From Pseudomonas fragi (GTDB taxonomy: Bacteria; Pseudomonadota; Gammaproteobacteria; Pseudomonadales; Pseudomonadaceae): DNA of 64,000 bases. The translations under genes and the position numbers were made by a program. The stretch spans positions 1,860,001-1,924,000 of the forward strand of contig NZ_CP104861.1 of the NCBI RefSeq assembly GCF_025426255.1, in the 5' to 3' direction. The notes below the pieces were generated by a model that ran no database searches, had not been told where the DNA came from, and saw only the letters and a list, made by a program, of their open reading frames with translations. Below, piece after piece: positions 1 to 9,572 of the stretch. Each line of letters begins with the position of its first letter. The stretch's first letter is position 1.

Positions 1-1
1 A

Positions 2-2029
2 GGGATTATCGACCTCTATGAGTTGAGCCCGGCCAGTCGCGAACTGCACTTTATGTCGTTCGCCTTTGACGGTGCCCAGGAGCGCTGGCTTGGCGTGCTG
101 CTGGCAGGCGGTAGCCTGGTGATTCGCGACGACAATCTGTGGACCCCGGAGCAGACCCTGCAGGTATTGCATCAGCAGCGGGTGACCGTGGCGTGCTTCC
201 CGCCAGCCTATCTGCAACAACTGGCTGAAGTGGCCCTGGCACAGGGCAATCCACCGGCGGTGCACACTTATTGCTTTGGTGGCGATGCAGTACCGCACGC
301 CAGTTTCGAGCTGGTCAAACGTGCCCTGCAACCCCAGCGGCTGGTCAATGGCTATGGCCCGACCGAGACCGTGGTTACGCCTTTGCTGTGGCGGGCCGAA
401 GCGAGCGAGTGTTGTTACGCCGCTTACGCCCCGATTGGCCGCAGTGTGGCGGGGCGGGGCGTGTATGTACTCGATGCGGACATGAATCCGTTGCCGGTGG
501 GGGTCAGTGGTGAGTTGTACTTGGGCGGCGAATGTCTGGCCCGTGGCTACCATCGCCAGCCGGGGTTGAGCGCCGAGCGCTTTGTACCAGATCCGTTCGC
601 CGCCAGTGGCGGACGCATGTACCGCACCGGCGACCTGGTGCGCCAGCGTGAATGCGGGCTGATCGACTATCTGGGCCGTCTGGACCAACAAGTAAAAATT
701 CGTGGCTTCCGTATCGAACCGGGGGAAATCGAAGCGCGTTTGCGTCAGTGCGACGGTGTGCAGGATGCGGCGGTCAAGGTCATCGAGGGCGCGAGCGGCA
801 AACAGTTGGTGGGCTATGTGGTGGCGGCGCGCGGCACGATTTCGGAACGCCAACTGAAAGCGCAATTACAGGCACAACTGCCGGACTACATGGTGCCCAG
901 CCATATCGTGCTACTGGAGCGTTTTGCGCTGTCGGCCAATGGCAAATTGGATCGCCGTGCATTACCCGAGCCGCAATTGCTTCAGGGCCACTATCGTGCA
1001 CCGCGTAATGCACTGGAACAGGCGTTGGCCGGGATCTGGCAGGAGGTGCTGGGGCTGGAGCAGGTGGGCATCGACGATAACTTCTTTGAGCTGGGTGGTG
1101 ATTCGCTACAGGTGCTTAAGGTCATCTCGCGAGTGCGCAATCAGCCAGAGCTGGGTTTGAGTCTCAAGCTGCGCGACCTGATGCAAAAGCCGTGTATTGC
1201 CGAACTCAGCGGCTTTGAACCTGTGGTTACAGGTCAAGCACCTGATCCGTTGCTGGCACTTAACAGTCGAGTCGAAGCAGTGCCGCCGTTGTTCTGCCTG
1301 CATGCCGGTTTTGGCACGGTGTTCGACTACGAACCGCTGGCGCGTAAATTGGACGGGCGGCGCAGTGTCTATGGAGTGCAATGCCGCATGTTGCTGGACC
1401 CCGAATGGCAGGATGGGTCGTTGCAGAGCATGGCGCAGGCCTATGCCGAGCGCATCCGCCAGCAGCAGGAGCACGGCCCCTATCACTTGCTGGGCTGGTC
1501 ACTGGGCGGGGCGTTGACGGTGCTGGTGGCCCAGGCCCTCGAGGCTCAAGGTCAGCAAGTGGCATTTGCCGGGCTGGTAGACAGCTATGTAGCGGGCACT
1601 GCTGAAGCCAGTGACGGGCGTGAAGACTTGCAGGACTTTTTGCGCTTTGTGCTGGGCGTGCCGCAAGCCGAGGCGCAGCTGTTGACGGCGACTGGCGCCG
1701 GTGCCGAGCAGGTGATCGAGGCGGCCATGGCTGAGCCGCGCAGCAGTCTGGGTGAGCATGGATTACTGGGCGCGGCGGAGTTGAGTCACATCTTTGCCGT
1801 GGGTACACGTCTCAAGCAATTGGCCCTGGACCAGCGCTCACTGCCTCGGACTCGGGTAGCGGCACATCACTGGTGGGTGGTCGGGCGTGAAGACGAACGT
1901 CGGGTACATGCGGCGCAAATGGGTCCCGGGGCGGGGCATGAGGTGTTGAGCGGTGGCCATTATGAGCTGCTGCGTCACGCCACCTTGCTCAAGCAACTGG
2001 ATGAATTGTTGGAGCCTGAACTGGCTTGA
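2..2029 (+). CDS. Non-ribosomal peptide synthetase, C-terminal part (A-PCP-TE), 5' end outside window
   Basis: The reading frame is open from the first full codon, so the gene starts upstream; 675 residues are visible. In order: an adenylation domain from about motif A4 (FAFDGAQERW), A5 NGYGPTE near nt 350, A6 GELYLGGECLARGY, A7 YRTGDL near 620, A8 GRLDQQVKIRGFRIEPGEIE near 680-730 and A10 NGKLDR near 940; a peptidyl carrier protein with DNFFELGGDSL near 1080 (Ser carries phosphopantetheine); and a type I thioesterase with GWSLGG near 1500 and a C-terminal GGHYELL His. No condensation domain follows, so this is the terminal module that releases the peptide. The TE resembles those ending siderophore or lipopeptide synthetases, but the product cannot be named from this fragment. 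An esterase gene follows closely. Confidence 0.93.
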   Translation, partial: GIIDLYELSPASRELHFMSFAFDGAQERWLGVLLAGGSLVIRDDNLWTPEQTLQVLHQQRVTVACFPPAYLQQLAEVALAQGNPPAVHTYCFGGDAVPHASFELVKRALQPQRLVNGYGPTETVVTPLLWRAEASECCYAAYAPIGRSVAGRGVYVLDADMNPLPVGVSGELYLGGECLARGYHRQPGLSAERFVPDPFAASGGRMYRTGDLVRQRECGLIDYLGRLDQQVKIRGFRIEPGEIEARLRQCDGVQDAAVKVIEGASGKQLVGYVVAARGTISERQLKAQLQAQLPDYMVPSHIVLLERFALSANGKLDRRALPEPQLLQGHYRAPRNALEQALAGIWQEVLGLEQVGIDDNFFELGGDSLQVLKVISRVRNQPELGLSLKLRDLMQKPCIAELSGFEPVVTGQAPDPLLALNSRVEAVPPLFCLHAGFGTVFDYEPLARKLDGRRSVYGVQCRMLLDPEWQDGSLQSMAQAYAERIRQQQEHGPYHLLGWSLGGALTVLVAQALEAQGQQVAFAGLVDSYVAGTAEASDGREDLQDFLRFVLGVPQAEAQLLTATGAGAEQVIEAAMAEPRSSLGEHGLLGAAELSHIFAVGTRLKQLALDQRSLPRTRVAAHHWWVVGREDERRVHAAQMGPGAGHEVLSGGHYELLRHATLLKQLDELLEPELA

Positions 2030-2056
2030 TCTTTGTTGAGCAAGAAGGAAACCGAA

Positions 2057-3019
2057 ATGCCTGTATTACCCGAACTGGAAGCGTTTTTGGAACTGGCTGA
2101 ATTCAGCCGCATGACCGGCAAGAGCCAGCCCATGCACACGCTGACCCCGGCCCAGGCCCGCAGTGAATTTGAGCTCAGCTCAGGGGTATTTGATGTGCCA
2201 GTGCCCGAGGTCGACAGCTACGACCTGCGCATCCCGGCGCGGGATGGTTTCAGTCTGCCTGCGCGGTTGTATCGTGGTGCGCAGCTGGATGGTTCGCGGC
2301 TGCCGGTGGTGATTTATTTTCACGGTGGCGGCTATGTGATCGGCAGTCTCGACAGTCATGACGCGCTGTGCCGACGCTTGGCGGCAGCGGGGCACTTTGC
2401 AGTGCTGGCGGTGGATTACCGGCTGGCGCCGGAGTGGGTATTCCCCACGGCACTGCACGACGCCTGCGATGCGGTGAACTGGCTGCTGCGCGACGGTGCC
2501 AGGCACGGGCTGGATGCCACGCGAGTGGCGTTTGCCGGAGACAGCGCAGGGGGGACGTTGAGCACGGTACTCGCGATTCTGGCGGTGCGCGAACCGCAGG
2601 AAGTCGCCATCGTGCCGCGTGCGCAGGTGCTGCTCTACCCGGTGACGGATGGCAGCTGCAAGCGTGATTCCCATGTGCGGTATGCCGAGGGCTACCTGCT
2701 CGAAACCGCGTGCATGGACTGGTTTTACCGGCTCTACAGTCGCACTCCGGATGACGTGCAGGATTGGCGTATTTCGCCCTTGCTGGCCCCGGATGTCAGT
2801 GGCCTGGCCCCGGCGCTGGTGTACCTGGCCGGTTACGATCCGCTGCACGACGAAGGGTTGGCCTATGCCGAAAAACTCAAGCGGGCGGGCAATCAAGTGC
2901 TGCTGTGCGAAGAGCCCGGCATGACCCACGACTTTATGCGCATGAGCGGGTTGCTGGAGGAGGTGCCGGTGATTCATGGACGGGTGGCGAGCTGGCTGGA
3001 TGGGCAGCTCGGGTGTTAG
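2057..3019 (+). CDS. Alpha/beta hydrolase, acetyl-esterase / HSL family
   Basis: A 320-residue esterase of the hormone-sensitive-lipase family, which hydrolyses short-chain carboxyl esters. It has the oxyanion-hole motif HGGGY (near nt 2320), the nucleophile elbow GDSAGG (near 2535) and a late GMTHDF containing the catalytic His. The ATG at 2057 is preferred over the upstream TTG at 2033 because AAGAAGGA lies just before it. The gene begins 27 nt after the NRPS stop on the same strand, so the two are probably co-transcribed and the esterase may act on the peptide product or its starter; this link is inferred from position only. Its 3' end overlaps the convergent mntH stop by 4 nt. Confidence 0.88.
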   Translation: MPVLPELEAFLELAEFSRMTGKSQPMHTLTPAQARSEFELSSGVFDVPVPEVDSYDLRIPARDGFSLPARLYRGAQLDGSRLPVVIYFHGGGYVIGSLDSHDALCRRLAAAGHFAVLAVDYRLAPEWVFPTALHDACDAVNWLLRDGARHGLDATRVAFAGDSAGGTLSTVLAILAVREPQEVAIVPRAQVLLYPVTDGSCKRDSHVRYAEGYLLETACMDWFYRLYSRTPDDVQDWRISPLLAPDVSGLAPALVYLAGYDPLHDEGLAYAEKLKRAGNQVLLCEEPGMTHDFMRMSGLLEEVPVIHGRVASWLDGQLGC

Positions 3020-4341
3020 TCCCCGAACCCGAGCTGCGCAATCAGCCAGACGTTGGCGCAGCTGATCAGCGCAAACAGAAACCAGGCCAACAACCGGGTT
3101 GGTAGGCGGTTGGCGAAGGGGCCCATGAGTTTCTGGTCGCTGGTCATGCGGATCAGCGGGTACAGCGCAAACGGCAATTGCAGGCTGAGCACGACCTGGC
3201 TGAGGATCAGCAACTTGCCCACTGCGCCGTCGCCCATCAGCCAGACCCCGAGAAACGCCGGGATCAGCGCCAGTCCGCGGGTGATCAGGCGGCGTTGCCA
3301 GCAGGGGATGTGCAGGTCCAGGTAGCCTTCCATGATCACCTGTCCGGCGATGGTGCCGGTGAAGGTCGAGCTTTGCCCGGAGGCCAGCAGCGCCACGCCG
3401 AACAGGACACTGGCCATGGCGCCGCCCACCAGCGGGTCGAGCATGCGGTAGGCGTCCTGGATTTCGACCACATCGCTGTGACCGGTCTGGTGAAAGGCGG
3501 CAGCCGCGAGGATCAGGATCGCCGCGTTGACCAGCAACGCCAGGGCCAGCGAGCCGATGGTGTCGATGCGTGACAGGCGCACCGCGTCCAGTTTGCTGGC
3601 GTAGTCGGTGCCGGTCAGGCGTGTTTGTACAATGGAGCTGTGCAGGTACAGATTGTGCGGCATGACGGTGGCGCCAATGATGCCGATGGCAATGTACAGC
3701 GGCGCTGCGTCACTGATGGCTGACAGTGACGGTTTGAAACCTTGGAACACGTCCGGCCAGTAAGGCTTGATCAGCACCAGTTCGACAAAAAAGCAGCCGA
3801 CGATAGTCAACACCAGCGCCAGCATGATGGCTTCCAGGCGGCGGAAACCCTTGCCTTGCAAGGCAAGCACCAGCAGCGTGTCGAAGGCAGTGAGGGCGAT
3901 GCCGACGGTCATCGAACAACCCAGTAGCAGGTGGAAGGCCAGCGCGCAGCCGAGCACTTCGGCGAGGTCGGTGGCGATGATCGATATTTCCGCCAATAGC
4001 CATTGCACTCGTGCCGAGCGCTTGCTGTAGCGTTCGCGGCACAGTTGCGCCAGATCGCGGCCAGTGGCGATCCCGAGTCGCGAACACAGGCACTGCACGG
4101 CCATCCCGGCGAGGCTGGCGAGCAGTACCACAAACAACAGGTTGTAGCCGTACCGCGAACCGGCTTCGATGGCGGTGGCCCAGTTGCCGGGGTCCATGTA
4201 GCCGATGCTGATCAGCAAGCCGGGCCCGGCAAAGCGCAGTACGCGTTTAAACAACGGCGCGCTGGCATCGACGGCAACGCTACCGCTGACTTCGGAAGGG
4301 CAGAAGGGCGCGGTGGCGGTTTTAGGCAGGCTGAATTTCAA
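3016..4341 (-). CDS. mntH: Nramp-family divalent metal (Mn2+/Fe2+) transporter MntH
   Basis: A 441-residue inner-membrane proton-coupled metal importer. The Nramp signatures are present: DPGN in transmembrane helix 1 (residues 50-53) and MPHN in helix 6 (227-230), which together form the metal site. The rest is a regular series of hydrophobic helices. Length matches bacterial MntH. It converges on the esterase gene with a 4-nt overlap and lies 20 nt downstream of the hydroxyacid dehydrogenase on the same strand. No obvious MntR or Fur box was identified by eye. Identity as Nramp is firm; the preference for manganese is inferred from the family. Confidence 0.93.
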   Translation of the reverse strand: MKFSLPKTATAPFCPSEVSGSVAVDASAPLFKRVLRFAGPGLLISIGYMDPGNWATAIEAGSRYGYNLLFVVLLASLAGMAVQCLCSRLGIATGRDLAQLCRERYSKRSARVQWLLAEISIIATDLAEVLGCALAFHLLLGCSMTVGIALTAFDTLLVLALQGKGFRRLEAIMLALVLTIVGCFFVELVLIKPYWPDVFQGFKPSLSAISDAAPLYIAIGIIGATVMPHNLYLHSSIVQTRLTGTDYASKLDAVRLSRIDTIGSLALALLVNAAILILAAAAFHQTGHSDVVEIQDAYRMLDPLVGGAMASVLFGVALLASGQSSTFTGTIAGQVIMEGYLDLHIPCWQRRLITRGLALIPAFLGVWLMGDGAVGKLLILSQVVLSLQLPFALYPLIRMTSDQKLMGPFANRLPTRLLAWFLFALISCANVWLIAQLGFGD

Positions 4342-4361
4342 GCTCGGGCTCCACAGGACAG

Positions 4362-5312
4362 TCAGACAGGCGTGGGCAACCGCACAGGTGTGAGGACCGG
4401 TTGCCCGGAGAAATACGCCAGCAGGTTGTTGACGACCAATTGCACGGTGCCTTGTGCGGCTTCTGGCGATTGACCGCCCATGTGCGGGGTCATGACCACG
4501 TTGCCGAGGGTTTTGAGGGCATCGGGAACCTGGGGTTCGTGATCGAAGACGTCGAGCCCGGCGCCGGCGATTCGGGCGCTGGCCAGTGCAGCAATCAGCG
4601 CGTCGGTGTCAATCACGCTGCCGCGCGCAATATTGATCAGGTAGCCATGCGGCCCCAGGGCATCGAGCACCGGGGCATCGACCAGATGCCGGGTGTCGCT
4701 GCCGCCCGGTGTGGCCACGATCAGGAAGTCCACGGCAGCGGCCAGTTCGGCCACGCTGGCGCAGTAGGTATAGGGGGTGTCAGGTCGCGGCTGGCGGTTG
4801 TGATAGCTGATGCTCATGTCAAAACCGTTCGCTGCACGCTTGGCAATGGCCAGCCCGACGGCGCCCAGCCCGATGATACCCAGGCGTTTTGCGGCCACAG
4901 AGGGCTGGCGCAGTTTGTTCCATTCACCCCGGCGGATACCGGCATCGGCCTGGGGAATGCCGCGTACCAGTGACAGCAGCAGCGCCATCGCATGGTCGGC
5001 CACGGACGAGGCATTGGCTCCGGCGCCGTTGGTAACGGTAATCCCTCGATTGCTGGCGGCTTGCAAGTCCACTTGCTCATAGCCTGCACCGATCACGCAG
5101 ATGATCTTGAGCAAGGGCAGGGCGGCCATTTCTTCGGCGAACAGGCCCAAGGGGCCGCGGGTTAAAACGGCATCGATACGTGCGCCATGTTCGGCAATTG
5201 CCGCCGCGCGGCTGGCCATGGTCGGTGCAAGGATCAGCTCGAAACCCTCATGTTCGAGCAGTGGCAGGTAATCGTTAACGGTTTCAACCAGCACCAGTAC
5301 AACGTGGGACAT
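4362..5312 (-). CDS. D-2-hydroxyacid dehydrogenase (NAD(P)-dependent, glyoxylate/hydroxypyruvate reductase type)
   Basis: A 316-residue D-isomer-specific 2-hydroxyacid dehydrogenase. The Rossmann fingerprint GLGAVG (about residues 147-152) lies in the nucleotide-binding domain; ARGSVID supplies the substrate Arg, DVFDHEP the catalytic Glu and TPHMGG the catalytic His. The family reduces 2-keto acids such as glyoxylate, hydroxypyruvate or 2-ketogluconate to D-hydroxyacids; the exact substrate cannot be read from sequence. It ends 20 nt before mntH on the same strand. The ATG at 5312 gives a normal family N terminus. Confidence 0.9.
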   Translation of the reverse strand: MSHVVLVLVETVNDYLPLLEHEGFELILAPTMASRAAAIAEHGARIDAVLTRGPLGLFAEEMAALPLLKIICVIGAGYEQVDLQAASNRGITVTNGAGANASSVADHAMALLLSLVRGIPQADAGIRRGEWNKLRQPSVAAKRLGIIGLGAVGLAIAKRAANGFDMSISYHNRQPRPDTPYTYCASVAELAAAVDFLIVATPGGSDTRHLVDAPVLDALGPHGYLINIARGSVIDTDALIAALASARIAGAGLDVFDHEPQVPDALKTLGNVVMTPHMGGQSPEAAQGTVQLVVNNLLAYFSGQPVLTPVRLPTPV

Positions 5313-5514
5313 AGGTGTCTCCAGCCAGAGAATGTCGGGAATGGTCCGAGATTAGCACCACTGCCGGGTGCTTTTCCCTGTATCAATTCGATACAAACGC
5401 TCTATTTCAGGTTTTTTCAGCCGTGTGGCGGCTGGGCCGAGTCCTACGCTGGAGCCAAGCAGGGTCGGCCTGTTACCATTCGCCCTTTGTTTTATCTCCA
5501 TTTCGAGACCGCCC

Positions 5515-6996
5515 ATGACCACCGTTCGCACGCGCATCGCGCCATCGCCTACCGGCGACCCCCACGTCGGCACCGCTTACATCGCTTTGTTCAACTACTG
5601 CTTTGCCAAGCAGCATGGCGGCGAATTCATCCTGCGGATCGAAGATACCGACCAGTTGCGCTCGACCCGCGAGTCCGAGCAGCAGATCTACGACGCCCTG
5701 CGCTGGTTGGGTATCACCTGGAGCGAAGGCCCGGACGTTGGCGGCCCGCACGGCCCGTACCGTCAAAGCGAGCGTAGCGAGATCTACAAGAAGTACACCC
5801 AGCAACTGGTCGAAATGGGCCATGCCTTCCCGTGCTTCTGCACCAGCGAAGAATTGGACCAGATGCGCGCCGAGCAAATGGCCAAGGGCGAGACCCCGCG
5901 CTACGACGGTCGAGCGCTGCTGTTGTCCAAGGAAGAAGTCGCGCAGCGCTTGGCCGCTGGCGAGCCGCATGTGATCCGCATGAAAGTGCCGACCGAAGGC
6001 GTATGCGTGGTGCCGGACCTGCTGCGCGGTGATGTCGAGATCCCGTGGGATCGTATGGACATGCAAGTGCTGATGAAGACCGACGGTCTGCCGACGTACT
6101 TCCTGGCCAACGTGGTCGACGATCACCTGATGGGCATCACCCACGTACTGCGTGGCGAAGAATGGCTGCCATCGGCACCCAAGCTGATCCTGCTGTACGA
6201 ATACTTTGGCTGGGAACAACCGCAGCTGTGCTACATGCCGCTGTTGCGTAACCCGGACAAGAGCAAACTGTCCAAGCGCAAGAACCCGACTTCGGTGACG
6301 TTCTACGAGCGCATGGGCTTTATGCCTGAAGCGATGCTCAACTACCTGGGCCGTATGGGCTGGTCGATGCCGGACGAGCGCGAGAAGTTCTCGCTGCAGG
6401 AAATGGTCGACAACTTTGACCTGTCCCGCGTCTCGCTGGGCGGGCCGATCTTTGACGTTGAGAAACTGTCCTGGCTTAACGGCCAATGGTTGCGCGATCT
6501 GCCGCTGGAAGAGTTCGCCAGCCGCGTGCAGCAATGGGCGCTGAACCCTGAGTACATGATGAAGATCGCGCCGCTGGTGCAGGGCCGGGTTGAAACCTTC
6601 AGCCAAATCGCGCCATTGGCCGGGTTCTTCTTCTCCGGCGGCTTGCAGCTGGATGCCAAGCTGTTTGAGCACAAGAAGCTGTCCAATGAGCAAGTGCGTC
6701 AGTTGATGCAACTGATCCTGTGGAAGCTCGAGAGCCTGCGTCAGTGGGAAAAAGACGCGATCACGGGTTGCATCCAGACCGTGGTTGAGTCCCTGGAGCT
6801 GAAGCTGCGTGATGCCATGCCGCTGATGTTCGCCTCGATCACAGGGCAAGCCAGCTCGGTGTCGGTGCTGGACGCGATGGAGATTCTGGGGCCGGACCTG
6901 ACCCGCTTCCGTCTGCGTCAGGCGCTGGACCTGCTGGGCGGCGTGTCGAAGAAAGAAAATAAAGAGTGGGAAAAGCTGTTTAACGCGATTGGTTAA
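5515..6996 (+). CDS. gltX: Glutamyl-tRNA synthetase
   Basis: A 493-residue class I aminoacyl-tRNA synthetase that charges tRNA-Glu in the cytoplasm. It begins [20 protein letters not shown], with the HIGH-type motif as HVGT, and carries the KMSKS-type motif as KLSKR (near nt 6265). The ORF is open 49 codons upstream, but the ATG at 5515 starts the conserved N terminus. A REP pair follows, then a tRNA cluster that includes two tRNA-Glu genes, the enzyme's own substrate. Confidence 0.97.
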   Translation: MTTVRTRIAPSPTGDPHVGTAYIALFNYCFAKQHGGEFILRIEDTDQLRSTRESEQQIYDALRWLGITWSEGPDVGGPHGPYRQSERSEIYKKYTQQLVEMGHAFPCFCTSEELDQMRAEQMAKGETPRYDGRALLLSKEEVAQRLAAGEPHVIRMKVPTEGVCVVPDLLRGDVEIPWDRMDMQVLMKTDGLPTYFLANVVDDHLMGITHVLRGEEWLPSAPKLILLYEYFGWEQPQLCYMPLLRNPDKSKLSKRKNPTSVTFYERMGFMPEAMLNYLGRMGWSMPDEREKFSLQEMVDNFDLSRVSLGGPIFDVEKLSWLNGQWLRDLPLEEFASRVQQWALNPEYMMKIAPLVQGRVETFSQIAPLAGFFFSGGLQLDAKLFEHKKLSNEQVRQLMQLILWKLESLRQWEKDAITGCIQTVVESLELKLRDAMPLMFASITGQASSVSVLDAMEILGPDLTRFRLRQALDLLGGVSKKENKEWEKLFNAIG

Positions 6997-7008
6997 CTGC
7001 TTTTATTT

Positions 7009-7101
7009 GTAGCCGCTGCCGCAGGCTGCGATGGACTGCGCAGCAGTCCTGAGGGGGTGAAGGTCCTTCGGCCCTTATCGCAGCCTTTGGCTGCGGCTAC
7101 A
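7009..7101. repeat. REP pair (gtagccgctgcc... type)
   Basis: Two inverted copies of a Pseudomonas-type REP: GTAGCCGCTGCCGCAGGCTGCG at the left and its near complement, ending GGCTGCGGCTAC, at the right. The inner part contains another short palindrome. Such units are dispersed intergenic elements mobilised by REP-associated tyrosine transposases. A similar unit lies at 12493-12576. Confidence 0.75.
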
Positions 7102-7192
7102 GATTTCGTGGGTTTGGCCCAGTATTTACAGGGCGGGGAGGGTAAGTGGTTGTTCTCACGGCAAATTTTTTTAAAAAACTTTGAAAATAAGT

Positions 7193-7221
7193 TTGACAGC
7201 CTACCCATCCAGTCTTAATAT
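7193..7221 (+). promoter_or_regulatory. Sigma-70 promoter of the tRNA cluster with GC-rich discriminator
   Basis: TTGACA (7193-7198), a 17-bp spacer, then TAATAT (7216-7221). The downstream discriminator GCGCCCC is GC-rich, as is typical of stable-RNA promoters under stringent control. The first tRNA starts about 60 nt further on. Confidence 0.75.
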
Positions 7222-7281
7222 GCGCCCCGTCCACACAGCAACACGAAACAAGCAGCAAGAAACACGCTGCAGTGTCTGTTT

Positions 7282-7357
<76 letters not shown>

Positions 7358-7431
7358 ATTTACAGTTCAATGCCTGGCCACACCGGCATTGAATCGATCA
7401 ACACTCAGTCTTGATCAGTTAGAAGGTTTGT

Positions 7432-7507
7432 GTCCCCTTCGTCTAGTGGCCTAGGACACCGCCCTTTCACGGCGGTAACAGGGGTTCGAGTCCCCTAGGG
7501 GACGCCA
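7432..7507 (+). tRNA. tRNA-Glu(TTC), copy 1
   Basis: A 76-nt tRNA with encoded CCA. Acceptor GTCCCCT/AGGGGAC, anticodon stem CCGCC/GGCGG around loop CTTTCAC (anticodon TTC). It lies 74 nt after tRNA-Ala copy 1. Confidence 0.95.
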
Positions 7508-7557
7508 GTTTTACAGAAGCAGCACTTCGGTGATGCTCCGCCGCCAGGCGATAAATC

Positions 7558-7633
<76 letters not shown>

Positions 7634-7710
7634 ATTTACAGTTCAATGCTTGGCCACACCGGCATTGAATCGATCAGCACTCAGTGCTGATCACTGTTAG
7701 AAGGGTTTGT

Positions 7711-7786
7711 GTCCCCTTCGTCTAGTGGCCTAGGACACCGCCCTTTCACGGCGGTAACAGGGGTTCGAGTCCCCTAGGGGACGCCA
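7711..7786 (+). tRNA. tRNA-Glu(TTC), copy 2
   Basis: Identical to the copy at 7432-7507. It is the last tRNA of the cluster and is followed by a short GC hairpin (7793-7805) and a strong terminator. Confidence 0.95.
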
Positions 7787-7811
7787 CGATTACCCGCTTT
7801 GCGGGATTTAT

Positions 7812-7844
7812 AAGGGTCATTCGATTATTGAATGACCCTTTTGT
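7812..7844 (+). terminator. Rho-independent terminator of the tRNA operon
   Basis: An 11-bp perfect stem AAGGGTCATTC / GAATGACCCTT (7812-7822 with 7830-7840) followed by a T-rich stretch. Confidence 0.88.
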
Positions 7845-7937
7845 TTGTCTGCAGTTTTTATATTCCTCGCCTGCAAGCTTGCAGCAGCCCCCTCTGCGTT
7901 ACACTGCTCTCCTTATTTGTGTACCGGGAGACAAGGC

Positions 7938-8372
7938 ATGAGTTGGGATTTGGCAGCGCCGTTTATCATTGACCTGCACGTGCAGGCTGAAGACATCGAC
8001 GGGTTTGGCCATGCCAATAACGCGGCCTATGTGGTCTGGCTGGAACGTTGTGCCTGGCGCCATTCGCAGCGCCTGGGGCTGGACCTCACCGAGTACCGTC
8101 GTCTTGATCGCGCCATGGCGGTATCCCGGCATGAAATCGATTACCTTGCCAGCGCCTATGAAGACGACGAGCTGCAACTGGCGACCTGGATTGTCGATTG
8201 CGACCAGCGCCTGCGCATGACCCGTCATTTTCAACTGGTCCGCCCCAGCGATGGTGTGACCCTGTTGCGTGCGCAAACCACCTTTGTCTGCATCGAGCTG
8301 TCCACCGGCAAGCCCAAGCGCCTGCCGCCCGAGTTTCTTGAAGGTTATGGTCCGGCTGTCGTGACAGCCTGA
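7938..8372 (+). CDS. Acyl-CoA thioesterase, 4HBT hotdog family
   Basis: A 144-residue hotdog-fold protein of the 4-hydroxybenzoyl-CoA thioesterase family. The N-terminal part has the family pattern DxDxFGHANNAAY (residues 17-29), where the Asp/Asn region participates in thioester hydrolysis. The ORF is open upstream to 7845, but the ATG at 7938 follows GGGAGACAAGGC and gives a normal-length protein. Such enzymes release acids from acyl-CoA; the substrate is unknown. It stands alone between the tRNA terminator and dusC. Confidence 0.85.
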   Translation: MSWDLAAPFIIDLHVQAEDIDGFGHANNAAYVVWLERCAWRHSQRLGLDLTEYRRLDRAMAVSRHEIDYLASAYEDDELQLATWIVDCDQRLRMTRHFQLVRPSDGVTLLRAQTTFVCIELSTGKPKRLPPEFLEGYGPAVVTA

Positions 8373-8445
8373 CAGGCAGAGCCTGCTCATACCGATTGCC
8401 CGCAGAACCACGTAAACTGCCCCACGTTTTTGATGAGAGTCACCC

Positions 8446-9405
8446 ATGCAAATTGCTTTGGCGCCGATGGAGGGGTTGGTCGACAACATCCTGCGTGATG
8501 TCCTGACCCGCACCGGCGGTATTGATTGGTGTGTGACCGAATTTATTCGGGTCACCGAACGGCTGTTACCTGAAGCCTACTTCCATAAATTCGCCCCTGA
8601 ACTGCAGCACGGAGCAAAAACCCGCTCTGGCGTGCCCCTGCGTGTGCAGTTGCTGGGTTCTGATCCTGCCTGTCTGGCCGATAACGCGGCGCTGGCCTGT
8701 GAGTTGGGTTCCGGGGTGATTGACCTCAACTTTGGCTGCCCGGCCAAAACCGTGAACAAGTCCCGTGGCGGAGCGGTGCTGCTCAAGGAGCCCGAGCTGC
8801 TGCACGCGATCCTGCTGCAAGTGCGCCGCACCGTGCCAGCGCATATCCCGGTCACCGCCAAGATGCGTCTGGGCTTTGATACGCCAGACAGCGCCAATGA
8901 GTGCGCGATTGCCTTGGCCGAAGGCGGCGCCAGTCAGATTGTGGTGCATGCGCGGACCAAGATGGATGGCTACAAGCCGCCTGCGCATTGGGAATACATC
9001 GCCCAGGTGCAGGAAGCGGTCAAGGTGCCGGTGTTTGCCAATGGCGATATCTGGTCGGTTGAAGACTGGCGCCGTTGCCGCGAAATCAGTGGGGCTGAAG
9101 ACATCATGCTCGGTCGCGGTCTGGTGTCGCGCCCCGATCTGGCCCGGCAAATCGCCGCAGCCCGTGCCGGTGAGGAAGTGGTTGAAATGACCTGGGCCGA
9201 TTTACAGCCCATGATCCGCGACTTCTGGGCCCAGGCCGAGGCTCAGCTGACGCCGCGTTCAGCTCCGGGACGACTCAAGCAGTGGCTGGCGATGCTGACC
9301 CGCAACTACCCTGAAGCCGTCGTACTGTTCAATGCCATGCGCCGGGAAACCGACTGTGAAAAGGTTAGGCATATGGTCAATAACCCGCCAGCAGACGCTG
9401 CCTGA
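8446..9405 (+). CDS. dusC: tRNA-dihydrouridine(16) synthase DusC
   Basis: A 319-residue FMN-dependent enzyme reducing uridine 16 in the tRNA D-loop. It starts with the Dus hallmark APMEG, has the catalytic Cys in [16 protein letters not shown] (near nt 8730-8770) and the FMN-phosphate-binding region ending MLGRGL. The length and the [10 protein letters not shown] start match DusC rather than DusA or DusB. It appears monocistronic, with a heat-shock promoter region after its stop. Confidence 0.93.
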   Translation: MQIALAPMEGLVDNILRDVLTRTGGIDWCVTEFIRVTERLLPEAYFHKFAPELQHGAKTRSGVPLRVQLLGSDPACLADNAALACELGSGVIDLNFGCPAKTVNKSRGGAVLLKEPELLHAILLQVRRTVPAHIPVTAKMRLGFDTPDSANECAIALAEGGASQIVVHARTKMDGYKPPAHWEYIAQVQEAVKVPVFANGDIWSVEDWRRCREISGAEDIMLGRGLVSRPDLARQIAAARAGEEVVEMTWADLQPMIRDFWAQAEAQLTPRSAPGRLKQWLAMLTRNYPEAVVLFNAMRRETDCEKVRHMVNNPPADAA

Positions 9406-9433
9406 AACAGCTGAAAAAAAATTAAAAAAAGCT

Positions 9434-9463
9434 CTTGAAATGGTTTTTACGGTCCTTATCTAG
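9434..9463 (+). promoter_or_regulatory. Putative sigma-32 heat-shock promoter
   Basis: CTTGAAA followed about 14 nt later by a CCTTATCTA-type -10 element, close to the sigma-32 consensus CTTGAAA / CCCCATNT. It sits immediately before the ROSE-like 5' UTR of the small heat-shock gene. Confidence 0.7.
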
Positions 9464-9572
9464 TGTCCTGTCTCGCAAGTACTGATCCTTTTTGTGAGAC
9501 AGGACACTCGGGTACGCGATGCCGAAACCGGGTCGCGTAACAATATCTCGCTGAAATCAGGAGGATATAATT
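9463..9572 (+). promoter_or_regulatory. ROSE-like RNA thermometer in the hsp20 5' UTR
   Basis: Three successive hairpins. I: perfect 12-bp stem GTGTCCTGTCTC / GAGACAGGACAC (9463-9474 with 9496-9507). II: TACGCGA / TCGCGTA (9513-9519 with 9533-9539). III (9543-9568): ATATC-TC-g-CTG, loop AAAT, CAG-GA-g-GATAT. Hairpin III buries the Shine-Dalgarno AGGAGG and contains the TCGCT element and single bulged G expected of ROSE elements. This layout is the known temperature switch of ibpA-type genes: the last hairpin melts on heating and exposes the ribosome binding site before the ATG at 9573. Confidence 0.85.

Noticed and set aside
5473..6849. A 458-codon open frame on the minus strand inside gltX
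   Set aside because: It is antisense to a clearly conserved gene and has no recognisable domain or ribosome binding site. It reflects high GC codon use.
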